Shown piece after piece: positions 35,462 through 52,389 of a DNA stretch of 64,000 nt. The translations under genes and the position numbers were made by a program. The notes under the pieces are model-generated. The model searched no databases, was not told the origin of the DNA, and was given only the letters and a program-made list of their open reading frames with translations. Every line of letters begins with the position of its first letter. Positions within the stretch are counted from its first letter, which is position 1. This DNA is from Hydra vulgaris (Eukaryota > Cnidaria > Hydrozoa > Anthoathecata > Hydridae), in assembly GCF_038396675.1 (NCBI RefSeq), contig NC_088924.1:27092501-27156500 (forward strand), read 5' to 3'.

Positions 35462-38152
35462 GGGGAGAACGGGGTGAGATGGGACAAAAAAATTTGCTTG
35501 CGTGCTGCGCTTTAAATTTTCCACAAAAACCATACAAATCGGTTTAAAACTTTAGTCCAATGAATTTTCATGTTAAATTATTGCAAAACCCATTATTTAA
35601 CCATCAAATTGAGTTCAAGGGCTTGTTTGTTCTATGTTACCCCATGTTGGGGTGACATGGGGTGTGACATGTTGGGGTGACAAATGATTTTAAGCATTAC
35701 TTTATTGTTTATTCTACTCCTCATAAAACGTAAAATTACACAAAATTTATTTATGTTTAACAAAAATAAAATACCATTCTAAATGCATTTGTAACTTTGT
35801 TCAACAGGTTGCTTGATGTTTAAATTGAGCCAAAATTACGTTGATGTCTGAGGGGGTAACTTTTTTTCTTTTTCTTATCATTATCTTCTTTTTTTCTTTT
35901 ACATTCTGATAAACTTTCAACTAGTTCATTTCTTGTTGGTGTGTCAGTCAATACCAGAGACTTAAAACATTTTCTTTTTGCACTTTTTCTCTTTGCCACC
36001 CTTTCACCCGCTTTTGGAAATGGCCTTATATCTTCTGCTGTCCAATGGTAGGCAGAAGTGCTGATTTGCTGTTTCTTTTCATTAATAACTTCAGATACAA
36101 TGCACAGTGAGGTGGGGATTGTTTGTTTGTCGGAATCGTAATTTGCTGGAATTGGTCGATCAGATACATATGAACATAAAAAGTCGACATCACTGAAAAC
36201 ATATGGATCGTACGTGAAAATGCCAGCTGCTTTAAAACCATTTTGAATGTTTTGAGAAGTAAAGGCTCTCGTATAAGCTATTCCTAAATTTTCAGAAATG
36301 TCATGTATCGTCATAGGAGTATTTGGATGTGCCTTTAACCATGAATCACATGCTGAATTGTAAAATTTCTTTAATGGCCCAAATACTGATCTGTCACGTG
36401 GTTGGAGTTTGTGGCTGCAATGGGGTGGCAATGTCAAGAGCACAACATTCCTTTCCTTAGCTTTATCCATCAGTTCAATCGATATATGAGTTTTGTGGTT
36501 GTCCATTATTAAAAGTAATGGATGATCCTTGCTAGGATGTCCATACTCCACAAAATGATCAAACCACTTCAAAAAAATTTCTGTATTTATCCATCCACTA
36601 GGATTAGCATCACCTTTTGTACCTGTTGGTGCACCTTTAAGCATATGGCTACGAAAGCGGACACGAGGAAATATCAAAAACGGTTGAATAAAATTTCCAA
36701 GGGCGTTAATGCAACCCACCATTGTAACTAGGGTTCCCTTTTCAGCAGAAGTTATCTGTCCTACTTGCTTTACTCCTTTACCAGCAATCACTTTCACTGG
36801 CTTATGAACAGTTGTCAGGCCTGTTTCATCAATATTGTAAATGCAATCAGCAAAAAAGTTATAGCGCTTCTGCACACTGTCAAGGTTTTTGAAGAAAGTA
36901 TCTACATTTGTGCGATTGAAAATAGTTGTTCGACTGAGGCTGGTAGCTTCTGGCGTACGAATAGATAGTTTTGTACGATTTAAGAATAAATAAAACCATT
37001 CAGTTCCAGCTGTTTCACTCTTTTTCCAGTTTTCTGGTATTTTAATTTCATTTTTAATTGCATATTGATAAGCAAGTTGCTTTGTTTCTCTAACATCAAG
37101 TCCATAATGCATATTAGATGCTTGACGAAGATATATTGAAAGTTCATCTTCTTGTGCCTTATTAAAAATATATTTATGTTGTTCATCAAAGTATAAGTTA
37201 CTGTAAGAAGTTTCTTTATTAACCTTTATTTTTCGCTGTAAACTTGATTTTGAAATTATATACTCTTGTGCAGCTGCTCGTAGTGATAAACTGCCAGATT
37301 CGACAGCCATTACAGCAGCTTTTATTGTATGAGCATCAGGCTTTAGCCGACTTGTCACTTGTTTGTACTTTCTTGGCATCTGAAAAATTATTACTCATAT
37401 TACTCACTCAGTTATTTAAAAAAATTATGCTCTTTTTAATTGCATTAACCAAAATCCAGATTAGGTTATAAATTTTAAATTTATTTTAATGAAAATAAAA
37501 TAGTATCACAACCCTATAAAACTTATAATGTGATTAAATTTAATAAGGCTAATAGTGAAGACCTTTATTTAAACTGATTTTAAAATACAAAAATGATAGG
37601 CTTTAAAACAATGATTACTGTGAAAGATGTCTTCAGGACAAAGTAACAAAGAAATCCAATATAATAATTATTATTTTCTATGATAAAAACTTTACTATAA
37701 AGTAAACATTGAAATCTTATCATAAGCATAAACATAATTTTCTGTTCACTTGCTTTTTTAAAAAAATATTGATTATAAAAGTTAAAGAACAGTAAATTAA
37801 AAAAATGATAAAATTGAACAGTGTCCCATTTCACCCCAATTCTCCTGTCCCAAGTCACCCCGTCACTAGTAGGGTAAGAAAACATTTATTTTTATAGTTC
37901 TCGTAGCCATATGCTAATCATATTTCTTCAGTAGTTAAATAAAACAATAGTGAATAATAAAAAAATTGTTAAATTTTTACATATTTGCAAATAATCCGAA
38001 AAAAAAAAATCCTGAAACTTAAAAAACACAATAATATGAAGAAGCTATTGCAAACTTATAACATATATAAAAAACTTTTGCTTTATTAAATTTTTCACTG
38101 AGATATTGACAAGTCCCATCTCACCCCATGTACCATCTCACCCGTTCTCCCC
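35462..38152 (-). mobile_element. Nearly intact pogo/Tigger-like transposon (2691 bp)
   Basis: Terminal inverted repeats are GGGGAGAACGGGGTGAGATG on the left and GGGGAGAACGGGTGAGATGG on the right (reverse complement; one G fewer). The dinucleotide TA flanks both ends (35460-35461, 38153-38154), the usual Tc1/mariner/pogo target duplication. Variants of GGGGTGA..TGGGAC recur inside both ends (about 35640-35685 and 37821-37868; the right end carries a doubled block at 38112-38140). One uninterrupted transposase lies between. Confidence 0.93.
35820..37379 (-). CDS. Pogo/Tigger-like DDE transposase, intact
   Basis: A 519-residue reading frame without interruption. The N terminus (MPRKYKQ..) has a psq/CENP-B-type helix-turn-helix at residues about 15-52 (SLRAAAQEYIISKSSLQRK). 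The catalytic residues are Asp184 (YNIDETGL), Asp293 (IMDNHKTH) and Asp329 (LQPRDRSVFGPLK), giving DD35D spacing. The last motif is usually LQPLD.SVFGP, so the Arg before Asp is unusual. The tail is Lys/Arg-rich (SECKRKKEDNDKKKKKS). It should cut and paste the enclosing element at TA. Intactness and near-matching ends suggest recent activity; domestication is less likely because the transposon ends are still present. Confidence 0.92.
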   Translation of the reverse strand: MPRKYKQVTSRLKPDAHTIKAAVMAVESGSLSLRAAAQEYIISKSSLQRKIKVNKETSYSNLYFDEQHKYIFNKAQEDELSIYLRQASNMHYGLDVRETKQLAYQYAIKNEIKIPENWKKSETAGTEWFYLFLNRTKLSIRTPEATSLSRTTIFNRTNVDTFFKNLDSVQKRYNFFADCIYNIDETGLTTVHKPVKVIAGKGVKQVGQITSAEKGTLVTMVGCINALGNFIQPFLIFPRVRFRSHMLKGAPTGTKGDANPSGWINTEIFLKWFDHFVEYGHPSKDHPLLLIMDNHKTHISIELMDKAKERNVVLLTLPPHCSHKLQPRDRSVFGPLKKFYNSACDSWLKAHPNTPMTIHDISENLGIAYTRAFTSQNIQNGFKAAGIFTYDPYVFSDVDFLCSYVSDRPIPANYDSDKQTIPTSLCIVSEVINEKKQQISTSAYHWTAEDIRPFPKAGERVAKRKSAKRKCFKSLVLTDTPTRNELVESLSECKRKKEDNDKKKKKSYPLRHQRNFGSI

Positions 38153-38403
38153 TACACCGAATATCAAGTCGCGCTTACAGTGGCGAAAATAAAAATGACA
38201 TACTTTCACAAATGTTAGGTGTAGATTATAATTTTTCTTCAAAATGTCTAATATTTAAACAATAAAACAATTCAAAGAAAAAAAAATTTTTTTTTTGGTT
38301 TAAAATATTTTTTGTTTCATTCAAGTTAAAAAGATAATTACATTTAATCTAAAATACTTTTTCCGTTGGAGTTATATTGTTCAAATCACTCTTTTTCATT
38401 CTT

Positions 38404-38674
38404 TTATTCACACTTTTTCTCTTTAGCAACCACCATGATGTTTTGTCTCTGATTTTCATTATGACTGTCTGTCAGGAAATCTTGCACTAGACAAATATTT
38501 CTTTCAAAACAGTCATTCGTAAACTGAATATTTGAAACAAAATCTTTAAAAAGATTGAAGCTGGGATGAAGATCTGTAAGTTTTCCATCAGAAATCCAAA
38601 ACAATATATCTTGCATATTAAGATCGAGTATGAAAAAAATATACCAGCTGTTTTTCCCAACAAACTCGTGCAAA
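38404..38674 (-). pseudogene. 3' part of an older transposon-associated gene, split by the hAT element
   Basis: Encodes [19 protein letters not shown] to the C-terminal signature ..FERNICLVQDFL.. and stop. It continues exactly in frame from the segment at 43786-44918 when one copy of the 8-bp target duplication is removed (..NTHL HEF..). Same family as 2328-2495. Confidence 0.7.
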
Positions 38675-38726
38675 CAGTGGCGTACCAACATGTTTTGGGG
38701 CCTAGGGCGGCACTTGGAAAATGGGG

Positions 38727-38928
<202 letters not shown>

Positions 38929-39205
38929 CTACATTAATGAATGTATGTATATTACATTATCTTTCTCCACTTTCTTGAAAACGTTTGTAATAAACAAAAA
39001 TTAGCAAATACTATCTTTATCTATCATTTTACATGTTTATATATATATCCCCATTAACGCTATTTTATCACTTATAGAAATTCATTTATGTACACAAATG
39101 ACTAAAACATTAGTTTTGATTATTTATTTTAAATGATAATACAATGATGTATAATGTACAGTAAAAAAAACAGATTTACAGCATAGAGTTACCTCAAGAA
39201 ACACA

Positions 39206-41826
39206 TTAAAATGCTTTCTTGTGAGCCTTGACGGGAAATCGTTTGATTAACTCATCAAAATTCACATGTTTTGCAATTTCGTTTTCTACTGATATTATGG
39301 CCAAGCTCGTCAAACGAGACTGGCTCATTGTAGAGTGGAGATCCATGGTCTTCTTGTGAGAGAACTCCTCTCACATACTTGGCTTCTTGTGAGAGAACTC
39401 CTCTCACAAAAAACCACGGACACACATATAGTTAGAAACAGTTTAAGAGCTTCAGTCACGTTTGGCAACGATTCACGAAAGTCCATTTCGATGATAAACT
39501 GAAGCATTTTTAAGGATGTCCATGCAGCTGCAATGTCTAATTTGATGCCAGAAGCCTTCAGATGCCTTCTCAGCCTCTTTACTTCAGGCAGCATTTCTTC
39601 CTCCTCTACATCATTGAAGTTTTTGAACACTGATGGGCATGGTTACAATTTCTTCATCAGTTGCCTTCAAAAGATTACCTGTGTGTACAACAGCAAACTT
39701 TTCATACACAGTGTTCATCGAGGTCAAACGTTTTTCTAATTCTTCATGAAAGTGGTCAACGCACTCGAACATAGCACGTTTCAATTCTTGTGGAGTTAAA
39801 CCTGCATCTTTAGCAATTTCTCCTGGCATCATCTTTTTCACTCGCTTGCGTTTTCTGCTTTCAATATCAATGCCCATTTCAATACAAGTCTGGGTCGCAT
39901 ATTCTAAAGCATTATGGACCAGAAATTCTCGACTCTCTACTAAAAAGGTCTTCAAGCTTTTCAGCTTCACAACACACTTTTCCAAGCTAATACCTTTGAT
40001 TTGAAGATAATTTTGGGCATGATTCACCGCGAGTAGAATATGCTACCACAAATGCAAGAAGCAAAGGAAATTGAAGTTACAAATGTTTGTTATCAACACC
40101 TCCGCTGCTCCTCTCGTATCTAGGTTTTCAGAAGCATCACAGAGCTTTTCCTCAGCCTTAACCAACTTTTCGAAATGTTTGAAGATTGGTTTCACGGCAT
40201 CATGATGAGCACTCCACCTGGTATCATTAAGTTTCTTCACTGTCACTCCAACGGTTTCTTTTAGGACCTCCCATCTATGTGTTAAACATGAAAAAAAACG
40301 TGTATACACTTTCCAAAGTTCCAAAAAATGTGACACAAACAGAAACACTACCAAAAGCATGTACGTCACATAAATTAAGCGAATGGTTAGCACAAGGCAC
40401 AAACATTGCTTTTGGATTAAATTCTTTAATTCTGGTTTGTACTCCTGTATGAATGCCAGACATTGTCGTGGCATTATCGTATCCTTGGCTTCGACAAAGC
40501 TTTAAATCCAAGCCGTCCTTTTCAAGAGATTGAACAATTTCCTGTGTTATGGAGTCTGCCTTTTTCCCACTTAGAGGAATAAAACCTAGAAATGATTCTT
40601 TCACTTCCACGTTCCTGTTGTCAATTTTCACATACCTTATGACCTGACTCATTTGTTCAGTATGGGATATATCTGGGGTGCTGTCAAACAATATGCCATA
40701 GAATTTAGCTTTCTTGATTTCACAGATTGATTCTTGTTTTACAGCATCGCCTAAAAGAGATATAAACTCATTTTGCACTGCAGGCAATAAATAAGAAACT
40801 GGAATCAATCCTGATTCCAATGATTGCTGAAGCCGTTTGCTGTGCTCCTTTAAAACAAGGTCATAGTTTGAAAGGAGGCTGACAAGTTCCAAGAAATTAC
40901 CACAGTTTTTAGAAGCAAAGTCTTCCCTGTGGCCTCGAAAAGACAAGCTCTGCTTTGCCAAAAAAAGTGTTATATCTAACAGACGATACAAAATGTCTAT
41001 CCATTTCTTCTTCTCTCTTTCCATTACGTCTTGGTGAGCAGCGTCGATGGTTTTGTTTTGGAGAAGCCTTGCTTCAAGTGTTTTCCATTTTTCTAAATTG
41101 TTAATATGCAATTCAGAGTTTTCGTGATCTGATACTTTAGGATTCAATTTTCACCAAATATTGTATCCTATGATGAAACTTGATTTGGTTGTTGGATTAT
41201 CGTTCTTATCAAACAACTTGCAACAAAAGCAAAACAGTGATTTTTTTTCATGAGAATAGACCATTTATATTCATGAGAATAGACCACATCCATTTTCTCA
41301 AAATCTGTTCTCCACTTGGAAGCTTCTTGTAAAACCAGCTTTTTGTCAGCTGTCTATTTTGAGCCTTTGAATTTTCTCCTGGTTTATGAACTGGATCAAA
41401 TGGCCCCTCCAAGTTCTGGTAAATTTCACTGCCTTGTCTTATAACATCGGTTCTGAGATAATTTGGCATTGGAGTGGGTAAGTTTCCAACATCATAATTT
41501 AATGTTAAATCATCTGATTCGTGTACTAAATTTGCGTCTGATTCAGAACGTATCGAATTGGTTATGTCTTCTTCTTGTTGCCTTTTGTATTGTTCTTCTT
41601 CTCCTTTTTCTTGTTCTTCATTGCTTGTTTGTTCATTCCGTTGGCCACAGCTTGTACTTGGGCCTTCTAAAGATTCAGGATCCTTCTCTGGTTCTGCTTC
41701 AATGTTTGCCTGGGATAGTGCCTTTTTAGTAAATTTAAGTATTGAACCCGACAACCGTTGTAGTTTTTGTTCTTTGGCTTTTTGTTTTTTCTTCTTTTCC
41801 CATCCACTGGGATAGTTTCGTTTCAT
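39206..41826 (-). pseudogene. hAT transposase of the ZMYM1/TTF-finger type, decayed
   Basis: Landmarks in order: ATG at 41826 with a Lys-rich N terminus, an acidic low-complexity stretch, a broken TTF-type zinc-finger region (41150-41330), the catalytic region with FYGILFDSTPDISHTEQMS and CRSQGYDNATTMSGIHTGVQ (around 40480-40700), VPCANHSLNLC, LNDTRWSAHHDAV (about 40205), and the C-terminal hAT dimerisation part (MSQSRLTSLAIISVENEIAK, about 39335-39275), ending at TAA 39206-39208. Damage I can see: a 16-bp direct repeat in the TTF region, a frameshift at a T8 run near 40285, an in-frame TAG near 40045, a frame change near 39625, and a doubled hairpin block at 39348-39413 replacing the usual CERSFS..LK segment. 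It should be non-functional. Confidence 0.88.
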
Positions 41827-42479
41827 GTTATCAACAAGTCTCTTGACTCTGAAAATAATTGTTCTATTTTAGACAATAAAGTATTTAGAAAATAAAACAA
41901 ACCTTCGCGTTATGGGTTTGAAAACGAACCAAACCTAATAAATAAACACTGTAAGATAAAACTGTCAAGTTTTGAATTACATTTTTCGGCTATTTCCTTA
42001 GAAAAATTTCAGTATAAGTAACAGTATAATTAATGATGTTTTTATTTCGCTAGTAGATATTTATTTAAAGTGAAATGTGCGCACATGAAAATGTAAAATT
42101 TCTGGTTTTAAAATTCAATTGTACTATCGTTGTAGGTTTTCAATGGCCTATTGTTCTATTTACGCATCAGAGCTTCGCATGTCTCCACGAATAAAGTTAG
42201 ATAATTCTTAAGGTGTGTTTAATAACGTTTTTCATTGGAATTATTTTTTGTTATTATTCGTGGTTTTATTTTAGAGACTGGTTGGCAGAGATTGGCTGTC
42301 TCCACGGGAGTTGTTTATTCTAGAATTTTCTTAAGGGATGTTTTTGATTGCTTATTATTGCTAATGCTTTAACGAGTATTTTCAGAGCAGCTGTTCAAAG
42401 GGGAATTTAGATGTTCTAATTGTATATTAATGTGCCTCTAATTTAGTTAGTTGTGTGTTTTCTGTTTTGACGTATATTA

Positions 42480-42840
42480 TATTTAATATATTATTTATTA
42501 TATATATTATATTTTTATATTTACAACTATTATTGTGTTTATTGTATTTAACTGTTATTATATAAATTATATTAATTATATTAATTTATTAATTATATTT
42601 ATTGTATTTATTATATTCATTATATTTATTATATTTATTATATTCATTACATTAATTATATTAATTATGTTTGTTATATTAATTATATTTTTTAAATTTG
42701 TCAAGATAATTATATTTATTATAATTATTATTTTTATTATATTAACTATATTTATTATATTTATTATATCTATTATATTTATTATAATTATTATATTTGT
42801 TTTAATTATTATACTCATTATATTTATTAATGTTCACAAA
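42480..42840. repeat. AT/ATT-rich microsatellite
   Basis: Long run of ATT/TTA/TATT units giving Ile/Asn/Phe open frames on both strands. It is inside the hAT element, between the transposase start and the right end. Confidence 0.95.
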
Positions 42841-43785
42841 TAAGCTAGATATTAATTGGATTTATGAACCATAAGAATAATATGGGCGATTTAAAAAAAA
42901 TCGATTTTAATTTTAATGTTTTCGGAATCTGGGGCCCCCAAGATGAATGTTATCATGGTCTCGGGCTTAAATTTGTCCATGCCACCTATGGTAATAGCTC
43001 CTTCCATTTTTTTGGGAAATTCGCTAGGACGAGCAAACAATATCAAAACTAAATGTTTTCGTACTACTGATAAAAATTATTGTTTACCAAAATAGGCTAG
43101 GCCTAATCATTTTTAAGGTCAAAATTAGTCATTAAAAACCAAGTAATTAGATTGACAATACGGATAGTGTTTAAGGACAGACCCCTTATGTAGCTTCAAC
43201 ATGAAACGACGTGTGATATAAAATTATAACCTGATAACTAAAATCTTCTCACGCAGCCTTGTTAGGTCTATATGCAGGAATAAAATTATAACTTACCATG
43301 TAACTTGGTGATGACGAACTGAAGACGTGATTTGCTCTCGAATTATTGAGGTACTGAATGATAGAGTATATTAATCACATTAACGAAACAACATAAACAT
43401 CCGTCAGTTTGCCTGAACCATCATGAGCCATAGACTCGTAGGTAGGGCGGGCGAATCTATTTATTAGTACTCGCGGGTGTGGGGGAGGAAGCTTCGCGGA
43501 GGGCCTCCGAAACAGTCACGGTGGTTGTTATTGGCCAAGATGTCATTTCAATTTCTTACATCTTGGTTTGTTTGCTGTGGATGTTTATTATCTTGGCAAG
43601 CAGATACAATCATGTTTCAGGTTGATTTTTGTTGTAATCAATTATGATTACGGAACAAAAATGTTGACTATTACAAAATCCGGTTGAAGTAAAAAAATAT
43701 AAATTGTATTAACATTTGGGGCCTACTCCCAGACGGGCCTGAGGCGGACCGCCGCCACCCCCCGCCCCACCTTCGTACGCCTCTG

Positions 43786-44918
43786 CGTGCAAATGAGTGT
43801 TCTTGTTAATGATTATATCATCTCTAATCTCTGGTTTCTTTATTTCAAAATTAGAAATATCTGCATGATAAGTATAGTTACTAAGTTTCTGTATCATTAG
43901 AAACTTCTCTTCATTAGTTACACCTGGATCTGCTAGCGATACAAAAACAACATACACAAACAACAAACATTTTGCCTAGTAATTCGTCTTCCCGCTCAGC
44001 TACTATAATAGCTTTCAGATCATTAGATGGTGCCAGGATATGACATAAACCAAGGAATGTAAAATATTGCTACAAAAGGGGAATTTTGTTGACACCTTCT
44101 ATCTCCTCCACTGACATAAATTTCAGTTTTTTATAAGATCTCATAGAAAAAGTCTTCAGGGTAATTACATTTCTAAGTATTCTTTAGCTTCTTGTGCAAT
44201 CTGATGAATGTAAAAATTGTTTTTAAAAATGTTTCAATTAAATTTGTCTAATGAGTTAATACCTCCATTGCATACCTAAAAATTTTTAGGCCAATTTTTT
44301 TTTAAAATTTGAAAACAGTTATTTTTTTTGGTGCTTTAGTCTTTTGTCGTTAGCGCTAACACTAAATGACTGATGTGTCTCTCGCGTATGTGTCGACGAC
44401 AAAAAAGCCACATAATGTGCAACATACCTACTTATATGTTCGATTCCTTCATTATATGCGTCAGTATTGTGAGTATTATCAGTATGTGTGAGTACAAACA
44501 GAAACAATGTTGTTTTCAATTCCAAAATCTTCTAGTACCTTTTTTATTTGTTTTGCTTGGTCTTTTAGATTAATTTGCCTGGAACAATCCTAGAAGAATC
44601 TCAGGAGCCATCATGCTTACTGCAATCCTTTCCATTTTAACAATAATATTTTAAAAATCCCATTCATTACACAATTTACCATCGAAGTGAAGCAAGTTTC
44701 TTACCGATTAAAGCATTTTTATAACTAATTCTAATTTTTTCCCCTTTGTTATTGATGGTAAGAAATTTTTTTCTGTGGGTTCGTGATTTTGACAAAACAA
44801 TATCCTCCAAATTATGCCCTGAGTGTTTTAGAATTGAGGAAAGAACTGCTGTTTGACCCTTTAAACCAAGATGATAGATTCTGTTTAGACCTATATTATC
44901 AAATATATGTTTATGCAT
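43786..44918 (-). pseudogene. 5' part of the older transposon-associated gene
   Basis: The minus strand carries SSILKHSGHNLEDIVLSKSR (about 44790-44850), decayed sequence with stops, and FVSLADPGVTNEEKFLMIQK followed by IRDDIIINKNTHL up to the hAT boundary. The middle piece resembles the family's conserved ..LSFFD..V..E.K..M...L block. It is disrupted by stops in 43970-44670 as well as by the hAT insertion. Confidence 0.6.
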
Positions 44919-47480
44919 TATACATAATCTCTGTAATAGTATTTAAAAAAATAATACTTATTTATAAATTCAAAATAAATAAATGAGAAAGTGGTGGAAA
45001 TGTATCATTTACATGGAAATCATTCTCAAATTTTAAAACTGCTCTCTCTAAATATTTTTCGGAAAAATATTGTTTATAAATCTTATACCTTTCTACAACT
45101 TATTGTTTATAACCCTAACTCTAAGCTTCTATAAATCTAATTTTTTTGTTTTTGTTTTTTTCTGTTGTGTTATAATATCTTAAAATCTTTTGTTAAATTT
45201 ATTATTTTTAATTGTTTATGGAAGACAATGATCGCAAAAAGTGACCAACGGAGCCGTCCAGTAATATAGACCTGGGAGATTTGATAATAGAATCAGATTG
45301 TAGATGATGTCAATTGGGTAAGAATCATAAATGAATGTAAAGACAATTTAGTGGGAGGAATAAAATTTCAAGACTCGGGGAGAAGGGGAACCATAACTCA
45401 GGTTCTAGTCATCCTTAGCAAATAAGACAACATTCTATTAGTAAACAAGTCTATATAAATCCGCTGGTGTATTAATAGCTAACATGACTAAAAATATCGT
45501 ACCATCCAAAACAATAATATAAAATAAGTAGATAATGAAATTGTAAGTAAAATGATAACAAATAACTGTTTGGGCAATATAAAAAGAAAAAATAGGTTAA
45601 TAAATATGGTACAATTTATGGTCTAAACTCTAGATAATAAATTGAAAACTGAAAGCCACCGATGTAACATTAAAATATATAAATGTCGTATATGTAATGT
45701 AAAATTCATAATATAAAGCTCACAAATAGCTAAGATTCATGGGTGTAAGAGGTAAAAAAAATGTTGGTTCCATTATAACCAATTAGAATTAAGCAGTGGA
45801 TAAATGGAGATTCCCCTCCTCAGGAATGCACTGCGATCACCAATAGCGTTTCGGAGAGCCCAAAACCTGCACTAACACCACTCGTCAGGGGCGTTTCCTT
45901 GCAACAAATTTCGACGTCTGCACTCGACGTCATGCTAGTCAATATTGCGATAAAAAAGGACTACACTAAAAAAGCCAAAAGTCCCAAATCCTATGCCAGT
46001 TTTTAATACAGCTCCAACATTCTCAGAGATCTCCTGAGGGTGGTGAGGGATGCGCGTGTTGTGGCCATAAATAAATATGCAAATACCTAGACATTTAAAT
46101 ATCATGTACACTTGCACACTAGAAGAGACAAAAAACAAGTACACATGCACGTATGCACATGTATTAAAATAAACAATTGTAAATAAAAATTAGTAATTAA
46201 TAATAAAGAGTAACTTTTATGGCTGTAATATGTTTTATAAATATAATAAGTTAATACCACTCATAAACATCGAAACTAAGTTAAGATGGTTTGTAGTTTG
46301 TACGAAATTAGTTAGTAGAAAATATGATAAAAATGTGGTAACTTCAATAGTATGAGAAATAGATCTTACCTGATAAGTAGAGACTAGCTTTCACGCAAAA
46401 CAGACTCAGTGTAATTAAAAAATGATTAACAAAGCATAAAAAAAGTATACGAACATTAAATGAGTAGGCAGAGAATAGTTAGAAAATAAACAGATGATAC
46501 AATAAAGATGATTTTCACAAATAGCTTATAAACACTGAAAAACCTAACGTTGAAAAGATTAACGATTACAAAACGACCAAAAGAACGTTAGTGAAGACTG
46601 TATAGTGCAAACCACAACAAACTAACTTAACGACGATTCTTAGATCAAGAAAATTGGATAAAAACGAAAGACCTTACGAGATCGTGAGTCTAAACTTATC
46701 TAGTCGAATAATTTAAAAGATTCCAACCAAGAATACATTTGTTATTAAAATACGCTACATATATGTGCGTTATTCTTGTCGTGTTTGCTATTCATCCTAA
46801 TAGTTGTAACCGAGGTCTGGTGTCAAGTGTAAGTGATTCTTAGCATTTTTTGCGTATACTCTATCTGGTTATTCATATCAAGGTTATCTCTTTGATTTGA
46901 CAACTTGTTTTTGATTTTAAATACTTTTATAGATGGTTATAATCTTGCCCTGTTTTTTAGGTCTAGCCCAGGGAGGGTGTATATGAAGCTTCTTGACTTA
47001 CCTTGCATTATGGAATTGTTTGCTCCCATTTATCAGTTTTCGCACCCATAAAATCGAGGGTAAGATGAGCGCTTGCCAAGTATTCATTGGACCCCAGATA
47101 ACCAGCTGTCTTCTTTAGTTAGTTATTTGTATGTCAAGTGGTATTTTTGTGTAAAATTTTCGCCCTATTATGCTTCTCACAAATATACGGTCGCATTCAA
47201 ACACTTTAATACAAATCTGAAAGAATATACAAGGATAAGGTCAAAAAACGATTATGCACAAAAGTATATAATGAGGAACAAATATTTGATTTATATATAT
47301 TAGAGACTGTTGATGTCTGCAGGTGTGATGATGTAGTGCATTAGTATGTTCCGTTCGGTCGTCTAGTTTGGTCTCGTTATGTTTTCGTTCACTTTCAAAT
47401 CGGGTAAATAGAAAGCTCATTTCTGGCGCTTATGAGCAGCACATCAGAGCCAGACGTAAGACCTTCAGGATGGATTTCAA
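44919..47480. other. No gene recognised
   Basis: AT-rich, with a somewhat more GC-balanced patch at 45800-46070 that has no open frame with recognisable motifs on either strand. Short frames at 45935-46150 and 47073-47303 lack support. Confidence 0.5.
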
Positions 47481-47483
47481 TTG

Positions 47484-47551
47484 ATCGAATGCACACATTA
47501 GTCACCGTAGGCCACAAGCAATCACTCTTAGCCAAATGAGCTACGACCCCA
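47484..47551 (-). mobile_element. tRNA-like SINE head
   Basis: Read on the minus strand, GGTCGTAGCTCATTTGGCTA looks like a tRNA start with A box, and GCATTCGATC lies at a B-box position. The anticodon and T arms do not form a clean cloverleaf, so a SINE or tRNA relic is more likely than a tRNA gene. Confidence 0.4.
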
Positions 47552-47967
47552 TACTGGTGTGGAATAATGTGCTATGAAGTGAGATTTTAGATCCGAGCAC
47601 ATATTTAGCGAGCGCTGATCCGACGCTGATCTTTCTTCAACTTATAATACTAATCTTAACCCTTTTCCCGGCACATTATGATCAAGATGCCAAAAAATTT
47701 TTTTTTCAAAAATTTCTTTAAGAGTATGGCCTCATGTTCTAAAAAATTTTTTTTATTATTTTAAACATAGTTGTAACCATTTTATCGTTTGTTGCAAATA
47801 TGCAACTTTGCCGAATAGAGGTATTAAAAACAACGTTTTTTGGAAGAAAAAAAAACAGGTGTTTGTTGCATTTAATATTTATTAACAAGATATTAAAAAA
47901 GGATATAAGACTGCTGCAGTTTTAAAATAATATCATCCAATTATATTACTTTATGTGTTTTCTGATT

Positions 47968-50077
<2,110 letters not shown>

Positions 50078-50276
50078 TATATAAAAAAAACAACAATCTC
50101 GTGCATTTGTTGCGTCAAAATAGCAAATAAAGGTCTAAAATACATGTTTCAAAATAACTTTAATTGTAGATTAGGTTTATAACCAAAATATATATCACAA
50201 AATCATTTGTTGCAAATATGAGACTAAGACGGAAAAAGGGTTAATATCTTTCGTTAAATTTATTTTCTTAATCTTT

Positions 50277-51585
<1,309 letters not shown>

Positions 51586-52389
51586 CAATTCCATGTTCAG
51601 TGACGCACCATGCGGAGAGATTTTTTTAATAGAAATTTTTCTATAACTCAAAAATAATTTTTTATTACTCTAAATCAATCTTGAATTAAAATTTTATAAT
51701 ATAAACTAAATACAATTGTATTAACATAACACTGCTACATAGCAAAAATTAAAACATGAGTTCAGTGACGCAAAGCGGAAAAAAGTGTTTTTTTATCAGC
51801 ATACTTTTAAATGGAGTTTTCGCTGAAATTTTAATTTTTGCTTGACTTATTAGATTTTTTTGTTGTAATTTATTCATTTGGAAATAAGGTAGTCATAAAA
51901 AAGCCACAAACAATAAAGTTTTCATATCGTTTTATTTTACAGAAAAAAAATTATAAAAGGACAAAAATAGACTTCGACAAAGCACTAATTGCAACAATTT
52001 TAATTACAACTATCAAAAATGAATTGTCTATAAAAAATGTTTGTCTTTCTAGACAATCATTTTAAAAACGGACACTAAATGAACAATCTCGATTTTTTAA
52101 TGAGGTATAGAAGATCTATTTAATATATAATTTGGACTTATAACGAGTAATTAAATTTTCACTGCAGCATCGTTTCAAAAACTGAAAACGAGCACAAAAT
52201 TAAAAATACAATTTTTCTAACAGAAGTTCATTTTTTAATTTTTTGTCCAGCGTGTGCTGTTGATTAAAAAGTTAATGTCTATTTAAAAACCTCAAAATGG
52301 ACTATTTTGTGCTCAATTGAAGTTCATTAATTACTCAGTTCAGTTGTTTTTCAATTCTCAGTGAATGTGCGTGAAAATTTATTTTTAAA

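Noticed and set aside
42535-42843. Ile/Phe-rich membrane-like ORF
   Set aside because: ATT/TTA microsatellite; open on both strands.
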